From: Symbiodinium natans
Lineage: Eukaryota > Sar > Dinophyceae > Suessiales > Symbiodiniaceae
NCBI GenBank assembly: GCA_905221605.1
Contig: CAJNDS010002456.1
Coordinates: 279,795-343,794, forward strand
DNA length: 64,000 bases
Direction of reading: 5' to 3'
Part shown: piece by piece, positions 55,801 to 64,000 of the stretch
Numbering within the stretch: the first letter of the stretch is position 1
Layout: each line of letters opens with the position of its first letter
Translations under genes and position numbers: made by a program
Notes under the pieces: generated by a model
Seen by the model: only the letters and a program-made list of their open reading frames with translations
Databases searched by the model: none
What the model was told of the DNA's origin: nothing

Positions 55801-57700
55801 ATTCTCTGGGCTTTGGCTCCCTAAGTCTGAGCTCAAGACTCTCAGGGAATCATTTTAGCTGAGCCTGAGAGAACATCTGCACGAAAAACTTCAGACTGCT
55901 TAGGCTCGCTCAGGAGTCAGACACCCTAAACCTTAAGCCTAAACACAAAGCCTAACACAATCACCCTCCCGAAAACTTGTGATTATAGCGGGTAGCCCAA
56001 ACAAGCTGAGTTCGCAGAATAGTTTCGGAAAGCTTGTGATTATAAAGGGTGGCTCCACAGAACCGAAGGCTGCAGCATTAACATGACGTAACAGGTTCCT
56101 GGTACTGGAAAGAGATCTGATCCGACGTAATCCATGGCGCATTTGAGCTCTCATGCGTGGCAGGAAGCAGAACGAAGGCAGGCAATCCCCCGCCACAGGC
56201 GGCAGGGTGGTTATGCGCGCTGTAATTTCAGCCTCATGCCTCTATGGCTCGGTAGAGCGACTTGCAGTTTCTTCTGGAAGCTTGGGCCACATCTGAACGC
56301 TAAACCCTAAAACCGTTTCACGACGTTTGAAAATCGCATCATCTTGAGTCGTGATTGGGTTTTGTGGAGCCTGGCAGCGGTATGAGCAACTTGTAGTTTC
56401 AGCAAGCAACGCCGTGAAATCGCTGAAATCCTTCCAGCACTCAGCACGTCCCATTCTCTCTAGTAATGTAGTACACATCAAGTGCAGCTTATCGGGGTTA
56501 TCGGGGTTAGATTGAGTTTACCGCCTGAGTGGGCAATGAACCTTTTGGCTTCGGTTGAGATGCAGCTTGCCACCATGATTGCGCCGCACAAACGTCCAGA
56601 GCTTGTCGTAGGTGTGGGGGCCAGGCTTCCATCAACGACCGAAGCCCAAACCAGCCTCTGACTGCACTTCACCCCTACCATCACCACCTTTACACAAAGC
56701 GAAGCCTATCCCGAGTAACAACTACAGGCAATATAGGACCCGATTGGCTTGCTCCGCCTTAGACGCCTTAGACGTCACAAGAAGACCTTGCCAGGTTTCT
56801 CCCTTGTGTTTCCGATAAGCTTCACAGCCAGCTAAAAGGAAGCAACCGAAGCAACGTTAGCCAGCATTCCCGGGGTTGGCACGCCCGTCCAGACCGGCGC
56901 CTCCTCTGCAATCCGATGTTCGTTGAGTGCTTGTTTTGCTTTCTGTTGACCATCATGTTGTTTCAAACTATGTTGCACTGGTGTCTCTGATGTCTGACAG
57001 GGTCAGGACGAGACTGAGCCAGTGAACAAGGTTGCAATTTAGTCTATTCACCGGCGCAGTTTCTTTGCACGTGAGTGCTCGTTGCAAATAACAGCAAACG
57101 GCCAGTCAGTACCAGCACTTGGAGTGAACACAACCTCCAAGCAAGAGTGGCTTCATGGGGGGTTGCTTTGTGAGTTCGGTGTCCACGCTTCAATAGCTAA
57201 GGTGCTGTTTAAAGCCCTATGGCAGCCAATGCCACCCTCGGCATGCAGGCAAGGTTCGCATCAGTGTGCGTTGCGGATGCGCATCAGTGAGCATGCGAGC
57301 ACTCAATGCCGCAATGATGATCATGTCTGCTTCACGCCTAGAAAGTTTTGCTTCAGACGCACGGCATGCAGCCAAAGCAGCATCCAAACTTGAAACAAGC
57401 CAGACTGTTTGCCATATTGGCATCCATTGGCTTTGAAACGCTATCATAGATGCCTGCTGCTTGATGTAAAGGTCCCTGTCTTCGTTTTTGTATAAAACGG
57501 TCTTAGGATGCAAAGCAATATGTCCGCGAAAGTCTCGCGATGGGTCCCGCGAAACCGAGTTATCAAAACCATGGATGACTCGGAGTCGCGGTTTGCCCCA
57601 TGACTCCATATGGATCCTGAGACCTCAAACCCTGTCAAACCCCCAAGCTTCAAGCCCAAAGTCACTCAGAGGCCGCAGGACTAGGGGACCATCCCGCTGC
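55801..57700. other. No gene accepted
   Basis: Overlapping frames on both strands at 57082-57393 (plus, QITANGQSVPALGVNTTSKQ) and 57217-57609 (minus, SLDAALAACRASEAKLSRRE) each look partly coding; I cannot choose. The repeated GTGATTATA GCGGGT/AAGGGT words near 55980 and 56036 hint at a local duplication. Confidence 0.3.
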
Positions 57701-57714
57701 ACCTAAGTATCACG

Positions 57715-58390
57715 AAAAGGATGGTTCGTGTTTTGAACAGTCTGACCAAGTGTGTGGCGCCACGAAAGTGTCACGAACAGATGGTTTGTGTGCTGAGAGT
57801 TGGGTTGAATATTTTGGCGAAAAGTGTCTCAAGCAACGAACTTCTCACGCGCATCGAAACTGTCAGGAAAAGATGGTTTGTGCGAAGAGCGTTGGCTTAC
57901 GTTGGCTTGAACGGTTTGACTAAAAGTGCCTCAACGAAATTGTCACAAAAAGATGGTTTGTGTGCAGAGCATTGAGGGCCCGGTGTTTTCTTCAGGTGTG
58001 GCGGCTCTGTTTTTCCTGCTGTGGACCCTCCACTGGTTCTCTTGCCGTCCATTTCTCTTCGGTGTTTTTTCGTAGGCTTCTTGCCAAACTGTTCATGCCA
58101 CTGCTCTTCACACAAAGACCATCTTTTCCTGACAGTTGCGTTGCGCGAAGACTTGTTTGTCAAATTGGTGCAAGCCAACGCTCGGCACACAAGCCATCTT
58201 CTCACGACAGTTTCGCTGCCTGGGACAGTTTTCGTTAAACAGTTCGAGCCATTCCTCTTCACACAAACCAGCTTTTCGCTACAAGCTTCGTTGCATGATG
58301 CTCTTTTGCAAAGTCTTCCTTTGTGGGATACACCTGCATTTTGCAAGCCAACGCCTCGGACACCGGCCATGTTTTCAGCCGGCTTCGTTG
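57715..58390. repeat. Large imperfect palindrome with four units per arm
   Basis: The word AAGATGGTTTGTG (variants) starts around 57721, 57781, 57873 and 57953 on the plus strand. Its reverse complement (CACAAACCATCTT, variants) lies around 58109, 58194, 58268 and 58367. Units are about 60-100 bp and include CGAAACTGTCACGAAAAGAT and GAGCGTTGGCTT. The centre is near 58030, a unique stretch of about 100 bp. Both arms, read outward to inward, translate to a related peptide (VRKRWFVRRALA), which makes open frames on both strands. Confidence 0.7.
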
Positions 58391-58679
58391 CATGATGCAT
58401 GACTGCACAAAGTTTTCCAAACATTTGGACACCTGATGCAATTAGCACTCAGTTCAAGACAAAGCTTTCGACAACAACCAACCCTGTCCGGACAATGTTG
58501 TTGTGTTCTTTTACGGGCTTGTTGGCTTTCGCGGCAAGTCGAACCTTGCGAAACATTATTTGCTCGGTCGTGTGCTGTCTCGTCATAAACAGCCGAAAGT
58601 CCGCATGCTGCAAAAGGCATGATTATGTGTTCTAGAATTGTCAAGCACTTTCTTGATCTTCGACTCAGACGGTGCCGGG

Positions 58680-58835
58680 ACCAAGGGGGCCCGCTACACC
58701 AAGGAAAAGAAAGGGCCCGCCACACCGAGGAAGCCAAAAGGGTCCCGTCACACCTAGCAAAAAACAGGGCCCCGCCACACCTAGGAAAAAGCAGGGCCCG
58801 CCAGCAAACAACGGGGCCCCGCCACACCTAGGAAC
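58680..58835. repeat. About 27-bp minisatellite, GGGCCCCGCCACACCTAGGA
   Basis: Five or six imperfect units. In one plus frame it encodes repeated GPATPRKKQ-like peptides (58672-58956), and on the minus strand CGVARPL-type peptides. It could be a repeat inside an exon, but the neighbouring frame gives no domain. Confidence 0.6.
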
Positions 58836-60049
58836 AAAAAGAAGAGTGCGCCACAGAAGGAACAAGAGGAAAGAGACAAAAGAAATCCTGTGGCGTAGCG
58901 TTCTGAGTTCTGAATGGCCGCCATGCAAGATTGTTTTAAAGAATGTTTGCAACTAGCAGTGCAATTCAGGAACGTCATGCCATGAAGAGGCATGGCTTAA
59001 AGAATCCATATGAATTCGTTCCAATCCCGTCGCTGCAAGCGCCAGATTCGCAAATGCCCTCCCCCCCCCACATAAGCAACCTCTTGTTTAAATCCTTTCA
59101 AAATCCGTCACACGAAAGCGACGTATTTGTAAAGGGGGGGCGGGGGCTGTGCCCCCAAACGCCATTGCGCATCTCATTGAAACCGGCATGCCACGGGACT
59201 GGCACGTCGGAGGTTCAAGCGGCGCACCTCGGAGTTTCCAGTCCGCACGGTCGGGCTGCAGATGTGGAATTCGGCCGCGGATCGAGGAGACAGCTGCCAA
59301 GAGCAGCCGACCTGTAGCCACTCTAGCAGGGTTGGGAAGGAGGAAAGGCGACCAGGTCCTCGTCTGTTCCAGACGCCTGCCGCCCTCGGTGTGGCGATTC
59401 TATTTCAGCTGCGCTCCTCCATAGCATGACCACGAAAAGCTGCGATAAAGTACTGTCGCACGAGTCAACCCGGTTCATGTTCGACTCTGGGCTTAATTCA
59501 ACTCTGGTCATGTCGCATTGCGAATCCTCAGATCAACATCTGCGATGAAGGTGGCGCGGCGCCTAGCAACTTCATGTCTCATCCCTGCAAGCTCAGTCAT
59601 ATAGCCTGCACACAGCCTGCTAGCTTGATTGCTGTAATGGTTAAAGCATGGACATTGCCGCATTGTGCAAATGGCTAGGTTCAGGCGTGCTGCTGCCTCT
59701 GTTTGCTGACGAGTGGTCATGGGATAAGCAGCGGGCTTAGTGTGTCCCAAGCATTCCAGTGGAGGACGTGGAGGCTGCTGGTACCGCCATCCTCCCCAAA
59801 ACTGTGGGTTCAATGCCCAGCAACCGCGGCTTCTGGTGAAAGACTTCATGTAGTGCAAGACTTCATGCGCACGGCCAGTAGCTGTTTCTCGATGCGACAG
59901 CTGCGCAATGCCAGAAATGCTTCCACACAGTATATTATTTAAAGGCTGACGCCGCTGCCGCCGACCCCCGAGGTAAGCGCTGCGGATGAAGTATGATTGA
60001 TAGCCTTGGCCATTCCTTCTGCCAGGGGTCTCTTCATGGGTTCTGGGTT
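58836..60049. other. No gene accepted
   Basis: Short frames only. At 59330-59402 GGAAAGGCGACCAGGTCCTC then CTGTTCCAGACGC weakly resembles the right half of repeat family 2. Confidence 0.35.
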
Positions 60050-60290
60050 AGGGGGGGGTAGGGTGCAGCCAAAACAAAACGCGTGGTTCCATCTACTTAA
60101 CCGCTTTCCAAAACAACAAATTCGGTTGTTTTTGGTCCTTCTCCTGTGGGGGGGCCGGCTAGGCAGGCGGGGTAGGGAAGGGGGTAGGGAAGGGGGCGGG
60201 GGGGGGGGGGGGGCGCGAAAAAGGGTGCCTTCGGTTGTTTCTTTTTTTGGGCCCCGGCAGGGGGGGTGGGGGTGGGGGGGGCGGGGGGGG

Positions 60291-60327
<37 letters not shown>

Positions 60328-60850
60328 GTGGGGGGGGGGGGGGGTGTGGGGGGGGGGGGAGAGGGGGGGGTGGGGGGGGGGGGGGGGGTAGGGTGCAGCC
60401 AACACAAAACGCGTGGTTTGTTTTTCAAGGGGGAGGGGGAGGGGGGCTGGAACAACAACTTCGGTTGTTTTTGGTCCTTCTCCTGTGGGGGGGGCCGGGC
60501 TAGGCAGGCGGGGTAGGGGCCGGGGGTAGGGAAGAGGGTAGGGGGTAGCGGGGGAGGGAAGAGGGAAGGGGGTCCCGGCGAGGGGTTGTTGGGGGGAAGG
60601 GGGTTGAGGGGGGGTCGGGGGGGGTGTAGGGGCAGGCAGGGGGGTGGGGGGGGGTTGGGGGGGGGTGGGAGGGCGGGGGGGGGGTAGGGTGCAGCCAACA
60701 CAAGACGTGTGGTTCCAACTGTTTGGCCGCCTTCCAAAACAACAAATTCGGTTGTTTTGGGTAGGGCGGGGGGGGGAAGGGGCCGCGAAGAGAAGGGCAA
60801 GGGCGGGCGGGGAGGGCGGGGGCGGGTAGGGAAATGGGTCACAAAACGTT
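60050..60850. repeat. About 300-bp tandem repeat with extreme G-rich filler
   Basis: GGGTAGGGTGCAGCCAACAC followed by AAAACGCGTGGTT occurs at about 60058, 60388 and 60684. Each copy is followed by AACAACAAATTCGGTTGTTT, and the first two also by GGTCCTTCTCCTGTGGGGGG then CCGGCTAGGCAGGCGGGGTA. Between copies 1 and 2 lies almost 200 bp that is nearly pure G. A partial copy (TACGCGTGGTTCCACCAGG) lies near 60872. Proline- or glycine-run frames here are artefacts of base composition. Confidence 0.75.
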
Positions 60851-60999
60851 GGAGTATGGAGGTGGGTTACAATACGCGTGGTTCCACCAGGTAGGAAGCA
60901 AGCCGCGCGGGTCCATGGGGAAGGGCACTAGCGGGTCCAGCGGGAAAGGTACGAGTCCAGCTTCTTGACGCCGACAAAGGGGGTCGGCGATTCATATTA

Positions 61000-61135
61000 T
61001 TGATATTCTTCATGCTAGTAAAGTTCTTGATATTATTAATATTATTAATTCATAGTATTAATATTATTCATACTATTAATTATATGAATATTATAATATT
61101 ATTAATATTGTTCATATTATGAATAGTATTAGCTT
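61000..61135. repeat. ATT/AAT-rich simple sequence
   Basis: Irregular ATTATTAATATT with CATA/CATG interruptions. Confidence 0.8.
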
Positions 61136-61534
61136 TCAGCGGCTCCGCGCTATGATTAGGCTGCAAACCTCGAATGGTTAACTACGAAGTACGCCTTTGC
61201 ACAGGGACCTTCGACGGCTGCTCTACTTCTTGGGCCTGGGCTACCTTTTCTGCGGCGTCGGGGTCGCCTTGGCCCTCAGACCTGCTTGATTGGACCATCG
61301 AGCTGCCATCACTGTGGCATGATGGATTATGTTGTGACTTGTAAAGAGATCCTTTGCTGGGAGTTGCCGTTCGAGTTGGGTGTCTGTAGCCATGCCTTGG
61401 TTCTGATCGGTATGCGGTATACGTGACTCTGTGCAAAGAACACAACATGCTCTGTCTTCGGGTCCACTTTGGAGAAGAGACGCAGGTAGAGCAGCGGAGT
61501 TGGAAGGTGCTTTCAGGTAAAGCCCAGTGTAGAG

Positions 61535-61831
61535 ATGCAGCCTCAGGTGTCGGACATCTTCATGAGCTCGATCGAGGAAATTACAGCTACATTCTCAGAG
61601 AGCCGCCTTCTGCATCTGAGAACTGTGCCAAACGCAAGCAGCAGCAGTTTGTCACCACGAGCAAACTCTAAGTCCACCATAGGCCAGGAAACGGGTCGTG
61701 ACCCGCCTATAACGCCCATCAAGCTAAGTGCAGTCTGCGTACTGACTCCTACAGCTTGCAGTTGGCTCTGCATGTTCTCTTCTGATCCTGGACATGATCA
61801 GGGTGCGCTTGAGGGTCTGGTGAGCGTATAA
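61535..61831 (+). CDS. Candidate CDS, Ser/Thr-rich
   Basis: ATG to TAA, 98 residues, starting MQPQVSDIFMSSIEEITATF and continuing SESRLLHLRTVPNASSSSLS, then a Pro/Thr stretch and a hydrophobic segment. The composition is natural. The minus strand is also open (61543-61773), so the strand is only probable. Family not recognised. Confidence 0.35.
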   Translation: MQPQVSDIFMSSIEEITATFSESRLLHLRTVPNASSSSLSPRANSKSTIGQETGRDPPITPIKLSAVCVLTPTACSWLCMFSSDPGHDQGALEGLVSV

Positions 61832-62373
61832 AGGGCGTCCATGTGAAACTAGTACTGAACAAAGGCCCTACTCCGCATGAGTCGCATGAGTGATTTTTGC
61901 GGGCTTCTGCGCTGGAGATACCGTAGTGTCCCGTCAGCAGTGGTTCCTTGCGTGAGTTTCCTTGCAGGGTGGAGGTGTAGAAAACCAGATGCCATTAACA
62001 TCGCAACTGAGCTCTTGCTGAGGCCAAAACTGCGAAAAAGATGAACCCAACGACGGGTGACTTTGCAAGTGCCCCAGCATTTGCGGGACTCGACCTGCAG
62101 TTCTGCAAGTTGTCGAGTGCAGAGGTGCTTTGTTTGAGTGCTTGAGTCTGGTGGTAAGGCTTTTCCGGTAAGTGTCCTCCCACAAAGTAGGGCTGCCTGC
62201 CAACTCGCGGCTGCTTTGCTCGGAGCCGTCTCTTGTAGATGTATCGTACGCCAGCTAGACCAAGACCTAACAGCGTGTGGCATGGAATGGAAAAAGGTTC
62301 TGGGTTACTTGCAAGGCTGGGGATTTAGAACAAGTGCGGGCTGTCAGATGGCAGTCATCACAAGTAGCAAAAC

Positions 62374-62586
62374 TTGCCAGGCCCAGTCAATTGTGATCGG
62401 AAGCTTCGGCCGTTCATGGTGGTCGATGTCAGCCGAAAGACCTTAAAGGTAAATCCGGCTTTGGGGAGGAGAGGCTGCAGCGTGAGCTTGTCGGATAAAG
62501 TGCAGGTGATGGCGCCTGTTTTGATCACTTTGAATCAGCTTCTCCCTGTCACCGGGACGGACTCTGACCCGCAGCGAGCGCAATAA
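62374..62586 (+). CDS. Candidate exon, unknown protein
   Basis: The first part reads CDRKLRPFMVVDVSRKTLK up to a GTAAAT donor at 62449. The frame also continues to 62586 (VQVMAPVLITLNQLLPVTGT). A second plus frame just upstream (62230-62400, QLDQDLTACGMEWKKVLGYL) may be the preceding exon, and a 144-codon minus frame (61849-62283) competes with it. Confidence 0.3.
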   Translation: MPGPVNCDRKLRPFMVVDVSRKTLKVNPALGRRGCSVSLSDKVQVMAPVLITLNQLLPVTGTDSDPQRAQ

Positions 62587-62616
62587 CGCCAAATAAGGTA
62601 CAGACATACCTGTACA

Positions 62617-63042
62617 TCACAAATCATCACAATATACACTATACAGAATATTTACCCACTCCGAGGTGAGGGTGAAGGTGTGGAATGCAACAGTGGTGGC
62701 CCCAGAGGTCCTGTCAAGTCCAAGACGGAAGTCGCCCTGAACAGGCAGCAAGTCGCTCTTTGCAAGGGCGCTTTTCTGGTTTTTTCCCGGGTTTACTTGC
62801 CTTGCAGGCTTTGTAGGGTTTATGGGGTTTATGAAGGGGTTTAGGGCTTCGGGTTGAAGATACGAAGCCGGAAGAGGCGCTTTTATTGGAGCGGCTGAAA
62901 CTCCTACTAACCTCCTTCTTGCTCCACCAACATTGCCATAGAATGAAACGGTACGAGACCCCGGGAGCCAGGCTTGGAGTATCTTGGGACGTGGAATAAG
63001 AACAACCTCCGAATCCGAGAATCCGAAAATCTGCATCTTCAC
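62617..63042 (-). CDS. Candidate minus-strand CDS, unknown protein
   Basis: On the minus strand, ATG at 63042 opens 141 codons, MKMQIFGFSDSEVVLIPRPK, ILQAWLPGSRTVSFYGNVGG, ARRRLVGVSAAPIKAPLPAS, ending HTFTLTSEWVNILYSVYCDDL. The frame continues open upstream to about 63125 (RAERHERQIGNLGAV), so this may be an internal exon. Codons 80-95 (NPFINPINPTKPARQ) are read through a TTTAGGG/TTTATGGGG telomere-like tract. One of the better long coding candidates here. Family not recognised. Confidence 0.4.
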   Translation of the reverse strand: MKMQIFGFSDSEVVLIPRPKILQAWLPGSRTVSFYGNVGGARRRLVGVSAAPIKAPLPASYLQPEALNPFINPINPTKPARQVNPGKNQKSALAKSDLLPVQGDFRLGLDRTSGATTVAFHTFTLTSEWVNILYSVYCDDL

Positions 63043-63125
63043 AGCCCCAAGGTTGCCAATCTGACGCTCATGGCGCTCGGCTCGTCGGCCCCGGAGATTT
63101 TGCTGAGTTCCGCACTCATCTTTTC

Positions 63126-64000
63126 ACACCTTTAAGCACACACCTCCGGAACAATGTGTGCTGCTGCAACTTGCGACCATATCATTCGCTTGCGCTGAAC
63201 ACTCAAATCCGCATTCCAAAGGCTTAGGGCAGAGGCAGGGCTGCCGAATCACCTGAGAACAAGTTGATGACGAGAGTCCGGAGAGAACGACACAGAAGAC
63301 CCAACACAGGGAATTGAGACTGGTGGGTTCCCACATGGCCGTAAATGGAAGCATGCTCAGAACTGGCTCTGCTTTTGCGCTCGCTTACTGTTGGTGTGCA
63401 GGGAATGAGGGAATGAGGGACCTATATCCCCTACCTTTACCCATTAACATCCCCATTCCCTACTAACCAACACTAAGCTCAGGCATCATTGAGCTCATTG
63501 GCAACAACATGTATAGTGGCGAGCTGGGCCCCTCGACAATCGTGGGCCGCTCGCCTGGAATCTCGAGAACTTTTCCCAAACCCTAAGCCCTGTCAAGCGT
63601 CACAACATTTGGGGGAGTCTCAAAGGTTTTGTCGGGGAGTTCAGGACGGCGACCAAAGATTGGCCTTCTCCTGTACAAGCATTACCAAGTGCATTCCTTT
63701 CCCTCAAAGTCTCAAAGAGCCATGACTACTCTTTTTCTTCTCCATACCTCAGCTGTTGAGATGTCCCATCGACGCGTGGAATAGAACCTGTTGGCAAGCT
63801 GAGCCTTTGGGTTTCAGGAGTTTGTTTGCCTTGCAGGAACAGAAACAGCACACCGGTGTGCAGACACATTCCCTTGAAGGGTTGTCGCAAAAAAAAATCA
63901 AAACAAAAAAACGGGCACAACGGGAATGGGGAGGGGGGGATAATGCGCACTAACCAGGCCGCTGCACATGGTGCTGTTTAATGCTGTGGCGGTCTCCATG
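63126..64000. other. No gene accepted
   Basis: Short competing frames on both strands (63489-63725 plus, 63726-63950 minus). A small ATGAGGGA duplication lies near 63408. Nothing else recognised. Confidence 0.35.

Noticed and set aside
57217-57609. 130-codon minus-strand frame
   Set aside because: Parts look coding, but the opposite strand looks equally coding at 57082-57300; strand cannot be decided.
57721-58448. Open frames on both strands of the palindrome (up to 183 codons)
   Set aside because: Both strands are open because the arms are inverted copies of the same unit. I treat it as a repeat unless transcript evidence appears.
60097-60842. Proline- and glycine-rich open frames on both strands
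   Set aside because: Created by G/C runs; composition only.
1-64000. Dinoflagellate spliced-leader relics, tRNA or rRNA genes
   Set aside because: I looked for a CCATTTTGGCTCAAG-like leader relic and for cloverleaf or rRNA signatures and found none. A tRNAscan-SE and SL search would be needed to be sure.

Overview
The window looks like nuclear DNA of a eukaryote with short, scattered exons. The best guess is a dinoflagellate alga of the Symbiodinium/Polarella kind. There are no bacterial-style operons, ribosome binding sites, rRNA genes, tRNA genes or CRISPR arrays that I can see. Coding signals are short open blocks that start after a plausible AG and often stop at GTAAGT, GTGAGA or GTACGA-like donors. 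They lie in a background of microsatellites, long G runs and degenerate TTTAGGG/CCCTAAA patches, a telomere-type repeat used by plants and dinoflagellates. The lineage is inferred from this style; I found no spliced-leader sequence that would prove it. Gene models here are reconstructed by eye and exon borders are approximate.

Layout. From 1 to 8.5 kb there is sparse sequence with a possible decayed tyrosine-recombinase fragment (1.4-2.0 kb), an AT-rich fold-back (2.9-3.35 kb), three copies of a small inverted-repeat element, and a few candidate exons (6.2-7.3 kb). From 8517 to 19980 lies the most striking object. It is a head-to-tail array of seven copies of a broken exon block resembling a fibrinogen-related/intelectin-like lectin domain, with units of about 1.6-1.9 kb separated by AT-rich spacers built from a repeated AATAGGAA word. 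The array opens with an inverted segment, and a 9-bp direct repeat (AGGCCACCC) flanks the whole block.

From 20.8 to 21.5 kb is a second fold-back with a strong hairpin. From 21.6 to 43 kb there are plus-strand candidate exons. The clearest group (31.6-37.0 kb) carries pieces of C2 domains, a Ca2+/phospholipid-binding fold of membrane-trafficking proteins, in the right internal order. From 44.2 to 51 kb, and perhaps to 55 kb, a run of plus-strand exons encodes Ala/Glu/Lys/Arg/Gln-rich coiled-coil segments, probably one long structural protein. At 57.7-58.4 kb is a large imperfect palindrome with four roughly 80-bp units on each arm. At 60.05-60.85 kb is a tandem repeat of about 300 bp with extreme G-rich filler. 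Candidate exons on both strands occupy 61.5-63.1 kb.

The exon groups show no evident functional link to each other. Repeats dominate the window: the lectin-like array, at least six copies of one inverted-repeat family (several with G runs in their ends), a second dispersed family, two or three fold-backs, and telomere-like patches.
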